From: Streptomyces massasporeus
GTDB lineage: Bacteria > Actinomycetota > Actinomycetes > Streptomycetales > Streptomycetaceae
Assembly: GCF_014648995.1 (NCBI RefSeq)
Contig: NZ_BMSE01000033.1
Span: 1 to 64,000, forward strand
Reading direction: 5' to 3'
DNA length: 64,000 nt
Shown here: positions 1-8,375 of the stretch, piece by piece
Layout: every line of letters starts with the position of its first letter
Numbering within the stretch: position 1 is the first letter of the stretch
Notes under the pieces: generated by a model
What the model saw: only the letters and a program-made list of their open reading frames with translations
Told to the model about the DNA's origin: nothing
The model's database searches: none
Position numbers and translations under genes: made by a program

Positions 1-1
1 C

Positions 2-61
2 ATTTTCAGCCAAGAACAAGGCCGTACCGTCTGGCTGCTGTGTGCCATTGCTGATGCCTAA
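2..61 (+). pseudogene. possible 3' end of a gene cut by the window edge
   Basis: An open frame of 19 codons enters from the left edge and stops with TAA at 59-61, directly against the inverted-repeat end of the adjacent IS5-type element. The residues (ending VWLLCAIADA) look protein-like, but the stretch is too short to assign. It may be the tail of a gene truncated by the IS, or chance. Confidence 0.2.
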
Positions 62-985
62 CTGATCGTTTCAGAATGAGGCTCGTAGGCGGCGCAGACA
101 GATGAGGCTGCATGCTAGTTCGAGCAGACCCTGGTGAAGATCGGCGCGTCGCTCGTAGCGGATGCGGAGTCGCTTGAACTGGTGCAGCCAGGCGAACGCG
201 CGCTCGACCACCCAGCGGACCTTGCCCAGTCCAGAGCCGTGGGCGACGCCGCGTCGGGCGATCATGGGTTTGATGCCGCGCTTCCACAACAGGCGGCGGT
301 ACTTGTCGAAGTCGTAGCCCCGGTCCGCGTACAGGCGCCGGGGCTTGCGGCGGGGCCGTCCTCGCAGGCCCCGGATCGGTGGGACCGACTCCAGCAGCGG
401 CATGAGCTGGGTGACGTCATGGCGGTTGCCGCCGGTGAGTGTGACGGCGAGTGGGGTCCCGTGGCGGTCGACGATCAGATGGTGCTTGGAGCCGGCACGA
501 GCGCGGTCGACGGGTGATGGGCCGACGTGGTCCCCCCTTTGAGGGCCCGGACGTGCGACCCGTCCACGGCACAGTCGTCCAGGTCCAGCAGGTCGGTGCT
601 CCGCAACTCGGCCAGTAGAGCCGCGTGCAGACGCGGCCAGACGCCGGCCTCGGTCCAGTCCCGCAGTCGGCGCCACGCCGTCACCCCGGAACAGCCCACA
701 GTCTCCATCGGGACATCGCGCCATGCGACACCAGTCCGCAGCACGTACAAGACGCCAGCGAGGGCCACCCGGTCGGGAACACGCAGTCGCCCGGGATAGC
801 GGTAACTGCGCTCGGGAGCACGCGGCAACAGCGGAGCCACGCGCTCCCACAGGTCGTCTGGAACAAGATCAGCACGCACCCGGACACCCTGCCCACCGTG
901 ACCGCCAACGGCAAGACCCGCAGCTCGACTTCGTCTCGGGAGGCGTCTGGTGGTGAGTTGGCGGGGTGCGAATCGGATCAGCTCA
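61..985 (-). mobile_element. IS5-family (IS427-like) insertion sequence
   Basis: The element holds a two-frame transposase on the minus strand. Its left end, around 61-80, carries CTGATCGTTTCAGAATGAG; the same end sequence recurs inverted at 2831-2850 next to a relic of a related element. The right end is not sharply defined and lies somewhere between about 900 and 985, just beyond the stop of the FAD monooxygenase gene. No clear target duplication was seen. Confidence 0.7.
71..879 (-). CDS. IS5-family transposase, two frames joined by frameshift
   Basis: This is a DDE transposase encoded in two overlapping frames. The upstream frame (879 down to about 475) starts at a GTG and reads RADLVPDDLWERVAPLLP, the typical N-terminal DUF4096 part, and runs to DGSHVRALKGG. 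The downstream frame (about 540 to 71) supplies GSKHHLIVDRHGTPLAV, the YADRGYD catalytic region and the terminal VRWVVERAFAWLHQFKRL. The frames meet at a run that reads AAAGGGGGG on the coding strand (532-540), a plausible slippery site. IS427-group elements normally make a fusion protein by -1 frameshifting, so the gene may be intact and active. Confidence 0.85.
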
Positions 986-2135
986 GTTGTGGTGGGACCC
1001 AGGCGTGGTGCCGAAGGATCATGCGCGTTGCGGCGCGGGAGGGTGTCAGCCGCATCGCCGTGTTCCGCAGGGCGACGGCCAGCGGGTGGGAGAGCTGCTG
1101 GCCCATCCGCCCGGCCTGCCGGGCGGCCCGCGCGACGGCCTGGCTGCGCGGTCGGCGCTCGGCGTCGTAGCGAGCGAGCGCGGCCTTCACGGTGGCCTCG
1201 GTGGCCAGCGCGGCGGCCAGAGTGACCGCGTCCTCCAGCGCCTGGCAGGCACCCTGTCCGAGATTGGGGGTCATCGCGTGTGCCGCGTCGCCGAGCAGCG
1301 CGGTCCGACCGACCGTGTAGCAGGGGAGCGGTGTGCGGAGTTCGTTGACGTCGTGGTGCAGCACGGCGGCGGGCCGGGTCGCGTCGAGCAGGGCGGGGAT
1401 CGGGTCGTGCCAGGTATGGAATCGTCTGCGCAGTTCGTCCAGTGGGTCGGCGAACCGCGTCCCGGCGGGGAGGTTGAGGACGGCGTGCCACTCGGCCCGC
1501 CCGTCGTGGAAGGCGATGTGGCCGAACTCGGCGCCGTGCCCCCAGGTCAGCTCGAAGTCGGTGCGCAGTTCGACCGCCTGCTCGGTGATGGCGCGCAGCA
1601 CCGTCGAGCCGCTATAGACCGGACCGGGGTGGGCTGGGAAGAGATGGCTGCGCACTTTGCTCCAGATGCCGTCGGCCGCCACTACAAGATCGGCGTCCAG
1701 GACCGTCTCGCCGCAGCTCACTCGAACCGTCCCGGGGCCGGGCTGCTCGACCGAGTCCGCCTCGGAACCGATCAGCAGCGCCTCGGCGGGCAGACATTCG
1801 CGAAGCAGTCGGTGCAAGGTGGATCGGGGGATGCCCATGATCGGTGTGCCCACCGCCTTCTCCAGCGCCGAGCCGTCCATCCGGGCCAGCCAACCGCCCT
1901 GCGGTGTGCGAGTGCCGCCGTTGTACTGACCTCGCGAGGCATCCCGTACCGCGTCGCCGACGCCGAGTTCGTCCAGTGCCCGCAGGCCGTTGGCGGCCAG
2001 TGAGATGCCCGCCCCCGCGTCCTCGGGCGTGGAGGCGCGCTCGATGACTGTTACTTCCCATCCGATGCGGCGCAGTCCGATCGCGGCGGCCAGCCCGCCG
2101 ATGCCCCCTCCGACCACCACTGCCGTGTTGCCCAT
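978..2135 (-). CDS. FAD-dependent monooxygenase (PHBH-type)
   Basis: The 385-residue protein is a class A flavoprotein aromatic/phenolic hydroxylase-type enzyme. The N-terminal Rossmann motif GGGIGGLAAAIGLRRIG lies at residues 9-25, ADGIWSKVR provides the mid-sequence DG motif, and GDAAHAMTPNLGQGACQALEDA is the C-terminal FAD-ribityl motif (about residues 280-300). It likely oxidises a small organic substrate with NAD(P)H and O2; the substrate cannot be told. It is divergent from a TetR gene, with a 73-bp gap holding a perfect palindrome, so induction through that repressor is likely. Its stop lies at the edge of the IS on the left. Confidence 0.88.
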   Translation of the reverse strand: MGNTAVVVGGGIGGLAAAIGLRRIGWEVTVIERASTPEDAGAGISLAANGLRALDELGVGDAVRDASRGQYNGGTRTPQGGWLARMDGSALEKAVGTPIMGIPRSTLHRLLRECLPAEALLIGSEADSVEQPGPGTVRVSCGETVLDADLVVAADGIWSKVRSHLFPAHPGPVYSGSTVLRAITEQAVELRTDFELTWGHGAEFGHIAFHDGRAEWHAVLNLPAGTRFADPLDELRRRFHTWHDPIPALLDATRPAAVLHHDVNELRTPLPCYTVGRTALLGDAAHAMTPNLGQGACQALEDAVTLAAALATEATVKAALARYDAERRPRSQAVARAARQAGRMGQQLSHPLAVALRNTAMRLTPSRAATRMILRHHAWVPPQLS

Positions 2136-2146
2136 GCCGAAGCCCC

Positions 2147-2172
2147 CACCCTTCTACAGCTGTAGAAGGGTG
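2147..2172. promoter_or_regulatory. perfect 26-bp palindrome, likely TetR operator
   Basis: Positions 2147-2172 form an uninterrupted palindrome centred between 2159 and 2160, with core CTTCTACAGCTGTAGAAG. It lies 12-37 bp before the monooxygenase start and 37-62 bp before the TetR start. A second, weaker half-site pair TCTACA-GG-TGTAGA lies at 2187-2200, close to the TetR ribosome-binding site. Both share TCTACA/TGTAGA arms, which suggests one repressor binds both and controls both genes. Confidence 0.8.
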
Positions 2173-2208
2173 ACTCTATCTGAGGCTCTACAGGTGTAGA
2201 AAGGAGCC

Positions 2209-2766
2209 ATGGTTTCGGATCGGCGCACCCTCCTCGCGGACGCGGCTCTCGACGTACTTGCCGACGAAGGAGTCCGCGGCCTGACTCACCGTGCCGTCGA
2301 CCGCAAAGCGGCCATGCCGCCCGGCACCACGTCGGCGTACTTCCGCACCCGGGCCGCGCTGCTCACCGGTCTGGTCACACGCCTGGTCCAACTCGACCAG
2401 GCAGAACTGCAAACGATGGCCGAAGAACTGCCACCTCTGCGCACCGCCGAGGAACTGGTGGACGGCATGGTGCTGCTCGCCCGACAGCGACTCACCGGCG
2501 AGGGCCGCCGCCGCTCGCTGGCTCGCTACGCGTGTGCCGTCGAGAGCGTGCGTGACCGTGAGCTGCGCGAGATCCTCGTACCCCGCGACAACGCCGGCCG
2601 TGATGCTGTCCGGCTGTTCCTCGCCGCGCACGGCGTGACGGACGTCGAGAATCGCAGTCACATCCTGCTGACCTGCATCGACGGACTGGTCTTCGACCGG
2701 CTGGTGAGCGGCGGCGAAGTACCGCGCGAGGCCCTCGAAGGACTGGTCGCCGCCGCCCTACGTTAG
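2209..2766 (+). CDS. TetR/AcrR-family transcriptional repressor
   Basis: The 185-residue protein has an N-terminal TetR helix-turn-helix (residues about 5-50: LLADAALDVLADEGVRGLTHRAVD followed by a PPGTTSAYFRTRAALL recognition region) and an all-helical C-terminal ligand domain. The start is set by AGGAG seven bases before the ATG. It is divergently transcribed from the FAD monooxygenase gene, and the TCTACA-type palindromes between them are the obvious binding sites. The expected role is ligand-responsive repression of itself and the monooxygenase. The effector is unknown. Confidence 0.88.
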   Translation: MVSDRRTLLADAALDVLADEGVRGLTHRAVDRKAAMPPGTTSAYFRTRAALLTGLVTRLVQLDQAELQTMAEELPPLRTAEELVDGMVLLARQRLTGEGRRRSLARYACAVESVRDRELREILVPRDNAGRDAVRLFLAAHGVTDVENRSHILLTCIDGLVFDRLVSGGEVPREALEGLVAAALR

Positions 2767-2775
2767 GACCCGGGC

Positions 2776-2849
2776 GTCCAGGGCCGCCTCGAACTGGCCT
2801 GCAGCCTCATCTGTCTCCGCCACCCACGCGCTCATTCTGAAACGATCAG
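2776..2849 (+). mobile_element. relic of the 3' end of a second IS5/IS427-like element
   Basis: This stretch reads as the last codons of an IS427-type transposase (LELACSLICLRHPRAHF-like) followed by the end sequence CTCATTCTGAAACGATCAGT. It closely matches the end of the complete IS at 61-140 but in the opposite orientation, with about ten differences. The rest of this copy is missing. The TetR/monooxygenase pair therefore lies between an intact copy and a fragment of two related, inverted elements. Confidence 0.75.
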
Positions 2850-2913
2850 TAAGGGCTGTCCCGCAAAGATCTTGGCTCCGAGTGCGGAGCAGTCTGAAGG
2901 AGCGGCGAGGTGC

Positions 2914-3465
2914 TCAGCCGGTGATCCGTGAGGTGTCCAGGGACCGCGCGAAGTCGGCGAGCGTGTGGAAGTCGTTCTTCCGTAGGCCGATCCGTGGGTT
3001 GACGTGGTGGAGGAGCCCGGGCCCTTGATGGTGCGTGGTCACGTAGGTCTGATCCAGCTCGCTCTGCTCGTCATCCACCCAGGCGAAAGGACGGCCGCCT
3101 GCGTAGGCCACCACCGGCCCTGTCTTCCAGTGGACTCCATCAGGGCGTTCTTGGAGTAGGGCGTCGCCGAAGTCGACGAAGGGCAGTTCCGGGAGGCCGA
3201 GGATCGGTGCGATCCACCGGTTGGCGTCGTCCATCCATGTGGTGGCCCAGCACAGTTCGAAGCCGAGCTGGAGCAGGATGTGTCCGTGCTCTGGATTGAG
3301 CCAGACTCGCAGAGGGCGTCGTCGGGACGATAGGCCCGTGTCGCCCCGTTGGGCGTCGTTCTGGGGAACTCTGAGTGTGGTGTAGCCGTCGGGGCGCCTC
3401 TCCGGCTTGGCTGCATAGGGGTTGAGTGGCCCGTCCACGTCGAGGAACAGCAGCGGTCGGTTCAC
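2914..3465 (-). CDS. HAD-like hydrolase, IS passenger
   Basis: The 183-residue protein opens with RPLLFLDVDGPLNPY, the DxDG nucleophile motif of haloacid dehalogenase-type hydrolases, and later has ATTWMDDAN and FAWVDDEQS, consistent with the second and fourth HAD motifs. The family includes phosphatases and proteins of unknown function common in Streptomyces. It lies on the opposite strand to the transposase and within the terminal inverted repeats, so it probably moves with the element. The function for the element is unknown. Confidence 0.75.
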   Translation of the reverse strand: MNRPLLFLDVDGPLNPYAAKPERRPDGYTTLRVPQNDAQRGDTGLSSRRRPLRVWLNPEHGHILLQLGFELCWATTWMDDANRWIAPILGLPELPFVDFGDALLQERPDGVHWKTGPVVAYAGGRPFAWVDDEQSELDQTYVTTHHQGPGLLHHVNPRIGLRKNDFHTLADFARSLDTSRITG

Positions 3466-3559
3466 GGTTTCCCCCGGGTCTTGCGCACTGTGGACTGCCC
3501 TGATCAGCGTAGCTGCGGGAGCGTCTCGGCATTGAGCCAGCCTGAGTGATGATCACGAT

Positions 3560-4330
3560 GTGGCGAGTGTGATCACGGCATCGGAGCCGTCCTGGATAAC
3601 CCCATTCGCGGGTCTGAGCCCGCGCCGCTTCGGGAAACTACTGACCACGCTGCGGCGTGATGGAGCAGATGTGGTCCACCGAGGCCGGCAGTGGAGTCTG
3701 CCGCTGGAAGACCGGGTGTTGCTGGTCACGGCCTACTGGCGCACCAATCTGACGTTGCGGCAGCTCGCTCCGCTGTTCGGGGTCTCGAAGTCCACGGCCG
3801 GCCGAGTCATCAACCACCTCGGACCCCTGCTCGCTCTCCAGCCCCGCAAGCGATTCGCCAAGGACACCGTCCTCATCGTGGACGGCACCCTAATCCCCAC
3901 CCGGGACCACTCCGTCGCCGAGCGGTCGAAGAACTACCGGTACTCCACCAACCACCAGGTCGTTATCGACGCCGACACCCGGCTGGTCGTCGTGGTCGGC
4001 AAGCCGCTCGCCGGGAACCGCAACGACTGCAAGGCGTGGGAGGAGTCCGGGGCCAAAGCCGCCGTGGGCACAACCGTCACGATCGCCGACGGCGGCTACC
4101 CGGGCACCGGACTCGTCATCCCGCACCGCCGACAGCGCGGGCAGAGCGAACTCCCGGCCTGGAAAGAGGAGCACAACAAGTCCCACAAGCAGGTCCGAGC
4201 CCGCATCGAGCACGTCTTCGCCCGTATGAAGACCTGGAAGATCCTCCGCGACTGCCGCCTCAAAGGCGACGGCGTCCACCACGCCATGCTCGGCATCGCC
4301 AGGTTGCACAACCTTGCTCTCGCCGGATAG
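3560..4330 (+). CDS. IS5-family transposase (DDE_Tnp_4 type)
   Basis: The 256-residue protein begins at a GTG. It has an N-terminal helix-turn-helix (LTLRQLAPLFGVSKSTAGRVINHL, about residues 61-84), then DGTLIPTRDH with the first catalytic Asp, GNRNDCKAW, TIADGGYPGTGLVIPHR with the second Asp, and RARIEHVFARMKTWKIL with the catalytic Glu. Length and motif order are complete, so it should be functional. It is the transposase of the 2850-4397 element. Confidence 0.9.
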   Translation: MASVITASEPSWITPFAGLSPRRFGKLLTTLRRDGADVVHRGRQWSLPLEDRVLLVTAYWRTNLTLRQLAPLFGVSKSTAGRVINHLGPLLALQPRKRFAKDTVLIVDGTLIPTRDHSVAERSKNYRYSTNHQVVIDADTRLVVVVGKPLAGNRNDCKAWEESGAKAAVGTTVTIADGGYPGTGLVIPHRRQRGQSELPAWKEEHNKSHKQVRARIEHVFARMKTWKILRDCRLKGDGVHHAMLGIARLHNLALAG

Positions 4331-4528
4331 GCAAGCGGGCCGCACGGCGGCCCACCATGCCTGCGGCGACTTCAAGATCTTTGCGGGACAGCCCTTAGCG
4401 ATAACCGCTGTACCGACCGATGTTCCTACCGACGCCAATTGCATCGGGTGCGAATGCGCGACACCTCAACATGCGGGCCCAACAGTCCCGAGGACAGTAA
4501 AGGCCGCACTGGAAGCGGCCTACGGCTA

Positions 4529-5341
4529 TCAATCATAGAAGGCGTAGTAGATTCCGCTATCCGACCCGCGCACTACAAGAGTGAAGAACGAGCCGGAATG
4601 GGCTAGAGCAGGCGCGTTAGCTGTCTGCCCCTGAGCCGACTTCCACCCTGCCCAGTTGAAGAGCCCATCACAACTGTTCCAGTGGAGCGCGTTGTCTGTT
4701 CCTCGCACCACGAGCAGCGACTTTGCCATAGCAGGTGCATCGTATGTCTGTCCGCCCCCAACTGGCTTCCACGCTCCCCAGGACGTCCGATCGGAGCCGA
4801 GGTCTCTGTACCAAGGCTTGCCGGTTTCGGCGATGCCGACCAGTACGTATCCCGCGCCGAATTCGGTGATACTGGGCGCACAGGATGTTGTGATTCCATC
4901 AACTGTGCGCCAATTCCCCCAGGACAGGACTGAGCCATCGCCGTCAAACGTGTTATATCGCAGCGTATTGTTATCCCATCGCCGTAGAACTATCACGCCA
5001 GAGGCTACGGTCGGCGCATTGGCAGTCTCCGAACCAGGGATCTCATGCCATCCGTCCGCTCCGGATCCGTTCCAGCGGGTGTAGGAGAGTCGGTGAGCGT
5101 CATTGACCGCGAAGACGTAGGTACTGCCACGGTGGGCGGTTGCAGCGGGTCCAGTGTAGGTACCCAAACCGTAAAGCCCCCGCCACGGGGACCATGAGCC
5201 ATTTATCTGACCATTCAAGAGACCGCTGTGATATACCACACGATCATCCCCGCGCGCGAAAACGTTCGCGCTGCCACTAACGGCGGGTGCACATTGAGTG
5301 CTCCCTGTAGGCATCTTCTTCCAACCCAGCCACGCAGCCAT
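4529..5341 (-). CDS. PLL-type beta-propeller (lectin-like) protein
   Basis: The 270-residue protein is made of five to six repeats of roughly 45 residues, each with a P-x-V/M/L-A start, a VRGxDxxLxY-like strand and a closing WxxW (for example VVRGTDNALHWNSCDG and WAGWKSA). This is the layout of PLL/fucose-binding propeller lectins and related sugar-binding domains. The chosen ATG is preceded by GGGAG; a longer frame upstream lacks support. No signal peptide is visible, so secretion is uncertain. It is isolated between two IS elements, and its base composition is slightly lower in GC than its neighbours, suggesting acquisition by transfer. Confidence 0.65.
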   Translation of the reverse strand: MAAWLGWKKMPTGSTQCAPAVSGSANVFARGDDRVVYHSGLLNGQINGSWSPWRGLYGLGTYTGPAATAHRGSTYVFAVNDAHRLSYTRWNGSGADGWHEIPGSETANAPTVASGVIVLRRWDNNTLRYNTFDGDGSVLSWGNWRTVDGITTSCAPSITEFGAGYVLVGIAETGKPWYRDLGSDRTSWGAWKPVGGGQTYDAPAMAKSLLVVRGTDNALHWNSCDGLFNWAGWKSAQGQTANAPALAHSGSFFTLVVRGSDSGIYYAFYD

Positions 5342-5597
5342 GGCCGACTCCCTTCGCGACCACAATCCCGAAACGGCGCTCACGTCAGCCCGAGGGCGGA
5401 TTCAGGAGTACGATCTCTCACCAGATGTGGAATGTGAGTCTCCAGGCGTTCATCGAGAAGGTCACTGCATTGCATTAGAGGCAAGCGGTTGACGCGTAGA
5501 CCGTTGAAGTGCCAACTATCTGATACCTATGTTAACCGTGTTCGGCATATTTCAAGTTACGCTCATTCCAGGCATCCCGCACATTACCCGGTCGTTA

Positions 5598-6748
5598 CTG
5601 ACCTTCAATGCGCGAAGTCGTCATGGTGGCTGGCGTCGGAGGCCGGTGCCGGTGAGGCAGCCGTCGAGGACATCGTGGCGGTGCTGGAGCTGGCGTAAGC
5701 CCCGCCGGACGGCGTTGATCAGGTCTTGCGGGTCGGCGAACGCGCGGTTGGCCGTGGTGGTGCGTCGCAGTACCGACCAGATGCCTTCGACCGGGTTCAG
5801 GTCGGGTGCGTAGGGCGGGAGTTGGTAGACGGTGAGCCAGTCGCGTTCGGCGATGTAGCGGCGCATGCCGACGGTGAGATGGGTGTTGAGGTTGTCCCAG
5901 ACCAGCACGATCGGGCCGCCGAGCTGCTGATGAGCGGTCTGGATCAGGTCGCGGTAGTCCTTCCAGGAGAAGCTCTTGCGTCCGTCAGGCCGGGCGTCCG
6001 GGCAGGGCCGGTAGATCAGCCTTGAGTGTTCGCCGGTCTTGTAGCAGGCCAGGGCGGCCACCGATAAGCGGCGGCGGGAGCGGCCCCGGACGCGGACCAC
6101 GGGGGTGTGGCCGCGGCGGGACCAGGTGCGGGTGGTCGGCGGCGTCATCGAGAATCCGGCTTCGTCCTCGAAGTCGAGCCAGGCGTCGAGCGCCGCCACC
6201 GTCCTTCCACCTGGGGCCAGGTCTCCTCCATCCAGCCGGCCACCACGTTCTCGTCCCGCTCGATCGCCCGCCGGGCGGGGACCTGGCAGCTCCAGCCGTG
6301 CCGCTTGAGCAGGGCGGCCACCCCTTGCGCGGTGTAGCTCTTATGGAAGCGGCGCCCGATCAGCGTCTTGATCCGCGACAGGGTCCAGGTCTGGTCCGGC
6401 CACCCATGTGCCACCGGCCCCTTGGCCAGCTCACGCTCCAGCACGGCGAACAGGTCGTCGCTGAGCTGTGGCAGCGATGCCGGTCCCTTGGAGGCCAGGG
6501 CTCTGGTCCCGTCCTGCGACCAAGCCTTGCGCCAACGCTGTACCGACCGGACGCTGACTCGCAGGTCGTGAGCGATGACCGTGTTCTCGTCGCCCTGCCG
6601 GAACCGTTCGGCCGCCTCCATCCGCAACTGCTCGCGGAAGACTCGCCGTTCGTCGGTCAGCCCGCCTCCTTGCGCATACCTCATGCACTTGGCGTACCGC
6701 AGGGATCATGGACCGTCAGCCCTACCGACACCACGCTTTGAAGGTCAG
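5598..6748 (-). mobile_element. IS630-family insertion sequence with TA target duplication
   Basis: The ends read CTGACCTTCAATGCG at 5598 and the complement of CTGACCTTCAAAGCG at 6734-6748, a one-mismatch inverted repeat. The element is flanked on both sides by TA (5596-5597 and 6749-6750), the duplication typical of IS630/Tc1. It contains a two-frame transposase. Total length is 1151 bp. Confidence 0.9.
5621..6684 (-). CDS. IS630-family transposase, two frames
   Basis: The first frame (6684 to 6145) supplies the helix-turn-helix part (RFRQGDENTVIAHDLRVSVRSVQRWRKAW) and the winged HTH. The second (6199 to 5621) supplies the DDE core: DFEDEAGFSMTPP with the first Asp, VLVWDNLNTHLT with the second, and LPPYAPDLNPVEGIWSVLR with the Glu. 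The frames overlap by about 55 bp. Many actinobacterial IS630 copies are organised this way and are read by frameshifting, so it may be functional. A simple disabling frameshift cannot be excluded. Confidence 0.85.
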
Positions 6749-6766
6749 TAAGGCAGGATAGGGGCC

Positions 6767-7321
6767 ATGGATCTACCGTCCGACGTGCCGCGCCTCCGTG
6801 CGGGTGACGCGCTGATGTTACGGCCCTGGCGGCTCGACGACCTCCATCTGGTGCGGGAGGCTGCGGATGACACATACATTCCGTTGATCACCACCGTCCC
6901 TGCCCTGTACTCACACGACGAGGGAGTGGCGTTCGTCGAGCGGCAGTGGGAACGGACCGCGAGCGGAAGCGGGTATCCGTTCGTGATAGCTCGGGCCGAG
7001 GACGATCGGCCGCTGGGCACGGTCGGGCTGTGGGTGAGCGAGGCCCCGCAGGGGCGGGCCACCTTGGGCTATTGGGTGGTGAAGTCCGCGCGGGGTCTGG
7101 GGGCGGCCTCGGCGGCCCTGCAAGCGGTCAGCACATGGGCCTCCGACGGCCTGCGGATTCCACGGCTCCAGCTCTTCATCGAGCCGTGGAACACCGCATC
7201 CTGCCGTACGGCCGAGCGCGCCGGATACGTCCGGGAGGGGCTGCTGCGAAGCTGGCAGCAGGTGGGGGAAGAACGCCGCGACATGTACGTCTACGCGATG
7301 GTCGGAACCGAGGACCGCTGA
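6767..7321 (+). CDS. GNAT-family N-acetyltransferase (RimJ/RimL-like)
   Basis: The 184-residue protein has the GNAT fold in order: LRPWRLDDLHLVREAADD near the N-terminus, PLGTVGLWV, then LGYWVVKSARGLGAASAAL (motif A, acetyl-CoA pyrophosphate loop with R-G-x-G-A-A) and FIEPWNTASCRTAERAGYVREGLLR (motif B, typical of RimL types). It transfers an acetyl group from acetyl-CoA to an amine; the target may be a ribosomal protein N-terminus or a small molecule. The gene begins 17 bp from the IS630 end, so the insertion may have altered its promoter. Its link to the neighbouring gene cluster is uncertain. Confidence 0.85.
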   Translation: MDLPSDVPRLRAGDALMLRPWRLDDLHLVREAADDTYIPLITTVPALYSHDEGVAFVERQWERTASGSGYPFVIARAEDDRPLGTVGLWVSEAPQGRATLGYWVVKSARGLGAASAALQAVSTWASDGLRIPRLQLFIEPWNTASCRTAERAGYVREGLLRSWQQVGEERRDMYVYAMVGTEDR

Positions 7322-7387
7322 AGCGGAACCCGCTTCTCCTGCTCGAGCGGCCCTCCTGAGGCAGGGCGAGAGCACGGGTCCGTCCGG

Positions 7388-8359
7388 TCACCGAACGTCG
7401 ACCGGCTCCCTCAAATCCGCGGGCCGTGCGTCGGCGGCACCGGCGTAGACAAGGTCCATGTAGCGCTCCCCGCGGTCGGCGAAGAGGGTGAGGACCCGGG
7501 CCCCGGCCGGCAGCGACGGAGCCACGCTCCGCAGGGCGCTCACCACGGCCCCCGATGACGCGCCGGCGAGGATGCCCTCACTCCGCAGGAGCGCGTGGCA
7601 CCCCGCGACCGCCTCCTCGTCGCGTACGTGGACCACGTCGTCATGCTCGAGCGTGGCCGCCAGCTCCGGGACACGGCTCGATCCGTGCCCGGGCAGTCTT
7701 CGGGGTGCAGACGGTCCGCCGAAGATGACCGAGCCGAACGCGTCGACCGCCACAACCCGTAGCGCCGGCCACCGTCCACGCAGACGACGCGCGATGCCCT
7801 GGAGCGTGGCTGTGGTGCTCACCGCGGCCACCAGCACGTCGAGGCCGTCGGGAACCTGGGTCAGGATTTCCGCCGCGGTCTGCTCGTAGTGGGCCTGCCA
7901 GCACAAGTCGTTGGCGTACTGGTTGACCCATACGACCGCGGGATCCCGGGCCACCAGTTCCCGCACCCGGGCAAGCCTGGTCTCCAGGTAGCCGCCGCCC
8001 GCGTCCCGCTCCCAGACCATGTCGAGGTCCGCCCCGAGGCTGTCCAGGATGGCGAGGTTCGTCGCAGAAGTGTTCGGGTCGAGGACGCAGGTGACTCGGA
8101 GCCCGTACAGCGGGGCCAGGGCGGCCAGGGCGATGCCGAAGTTGCCGGACGAGCTCTCCACCAGCCGGGTGCCGGGGCGCACCGTTCCGTCGGCGAGCCA
8201 GCTCTCGATGACGTGACGAGCGGCCCGGTCCTTCATGCTGCCCAAGGGGTTAAGGTACTCCAGCTTGGCCAGGACCTCGAACGGCTCGTCGCGGAACAGG
8301 CGTGCTAGCCGGACGATCGGAGTGTTGCCGACGGCTCCGGCTATGTTGTCGTGGATCAT
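7388..8359 (-). CDS. sbnA: SbnA-like 2,3-diaminopropionate biosynthesis enzyme
   Basis: The 323-residue PLP enzyme belongs to the cysteine-synthase fold. NPLGSMKDRAARHVI (residues about 36-50) carries the PLP lysine, SSGNFGIALAA binds the substrate carboxylate and ILAGASSGAVV binds the PLP phosphate. SbnA from staphyloferrin B synthesis condenses O-phosphoserine with glutamate to N-(2-amino-2-carboxyethyl)-glutamate. The next gene upstream encodes the SbnB partner with a 16-bp gap, which makes this assignment firm. The pair supplies L-2,3-diaminopropionate to the adjacent NRPS-PKS. Confidence 0.9.
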   Translation of the reverse strand: MIHDNIAGAVGNTPIVRLARLFRDEPFEVLAKLEYLNPLGSMKDRAARHVIESWLADGTVRPGTRLVESSSGNFGIALAALAPLYGLRVTCVLDPNTSATNLAILDSLGADLDMVWERDAGGGYLETRLARVRELVARDPAVVWVNQYANDLCWQAHYEQTAAEILTQVPDGLDVLVAAVSTTATLQGIARRLRGRWPALRVVAVDAFGSVIFGGPSAPRRLPGHGSSRVPELAATLEHDDVVHVRDEEAVAGCHALLRSEGILAGASSGAVVSALRSVAPSLPAGARVLTLFADRGERYMDLVYAGAADARPADLREPVDVR

Positions 8360-8375
8360 GCCGCCTCCATGGCGT

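Larger units (their letters stand above)
2850..4397. mobile_element. IS5-family element with passenger gene, bounded by 25-bp inverted repeats
   Basis: Perfect inverted repeats lie at 2850-2874 and 4373-4397 (each contains AGGGCTGTCCCGCAAAGATC or its complement). Between them are a DDE transposase gene reading right and a HAD-like gene reading left. No second copy of the terminal repeat is found between the two genes, so the HAD gene is inside the element. At 1548 bp the unit is longer than most simple IS5-family members. It has landed directly against the relic of another IS. Confidence 0.8.

Noticed and set aside
475..1491. Long minus-strand frame upstream of the IS transposase
   Set aside because: Its upper half is an antisense/shadow frame of the FAD monooxygenase; only the part below about 880 is the true first frame of the transposase.
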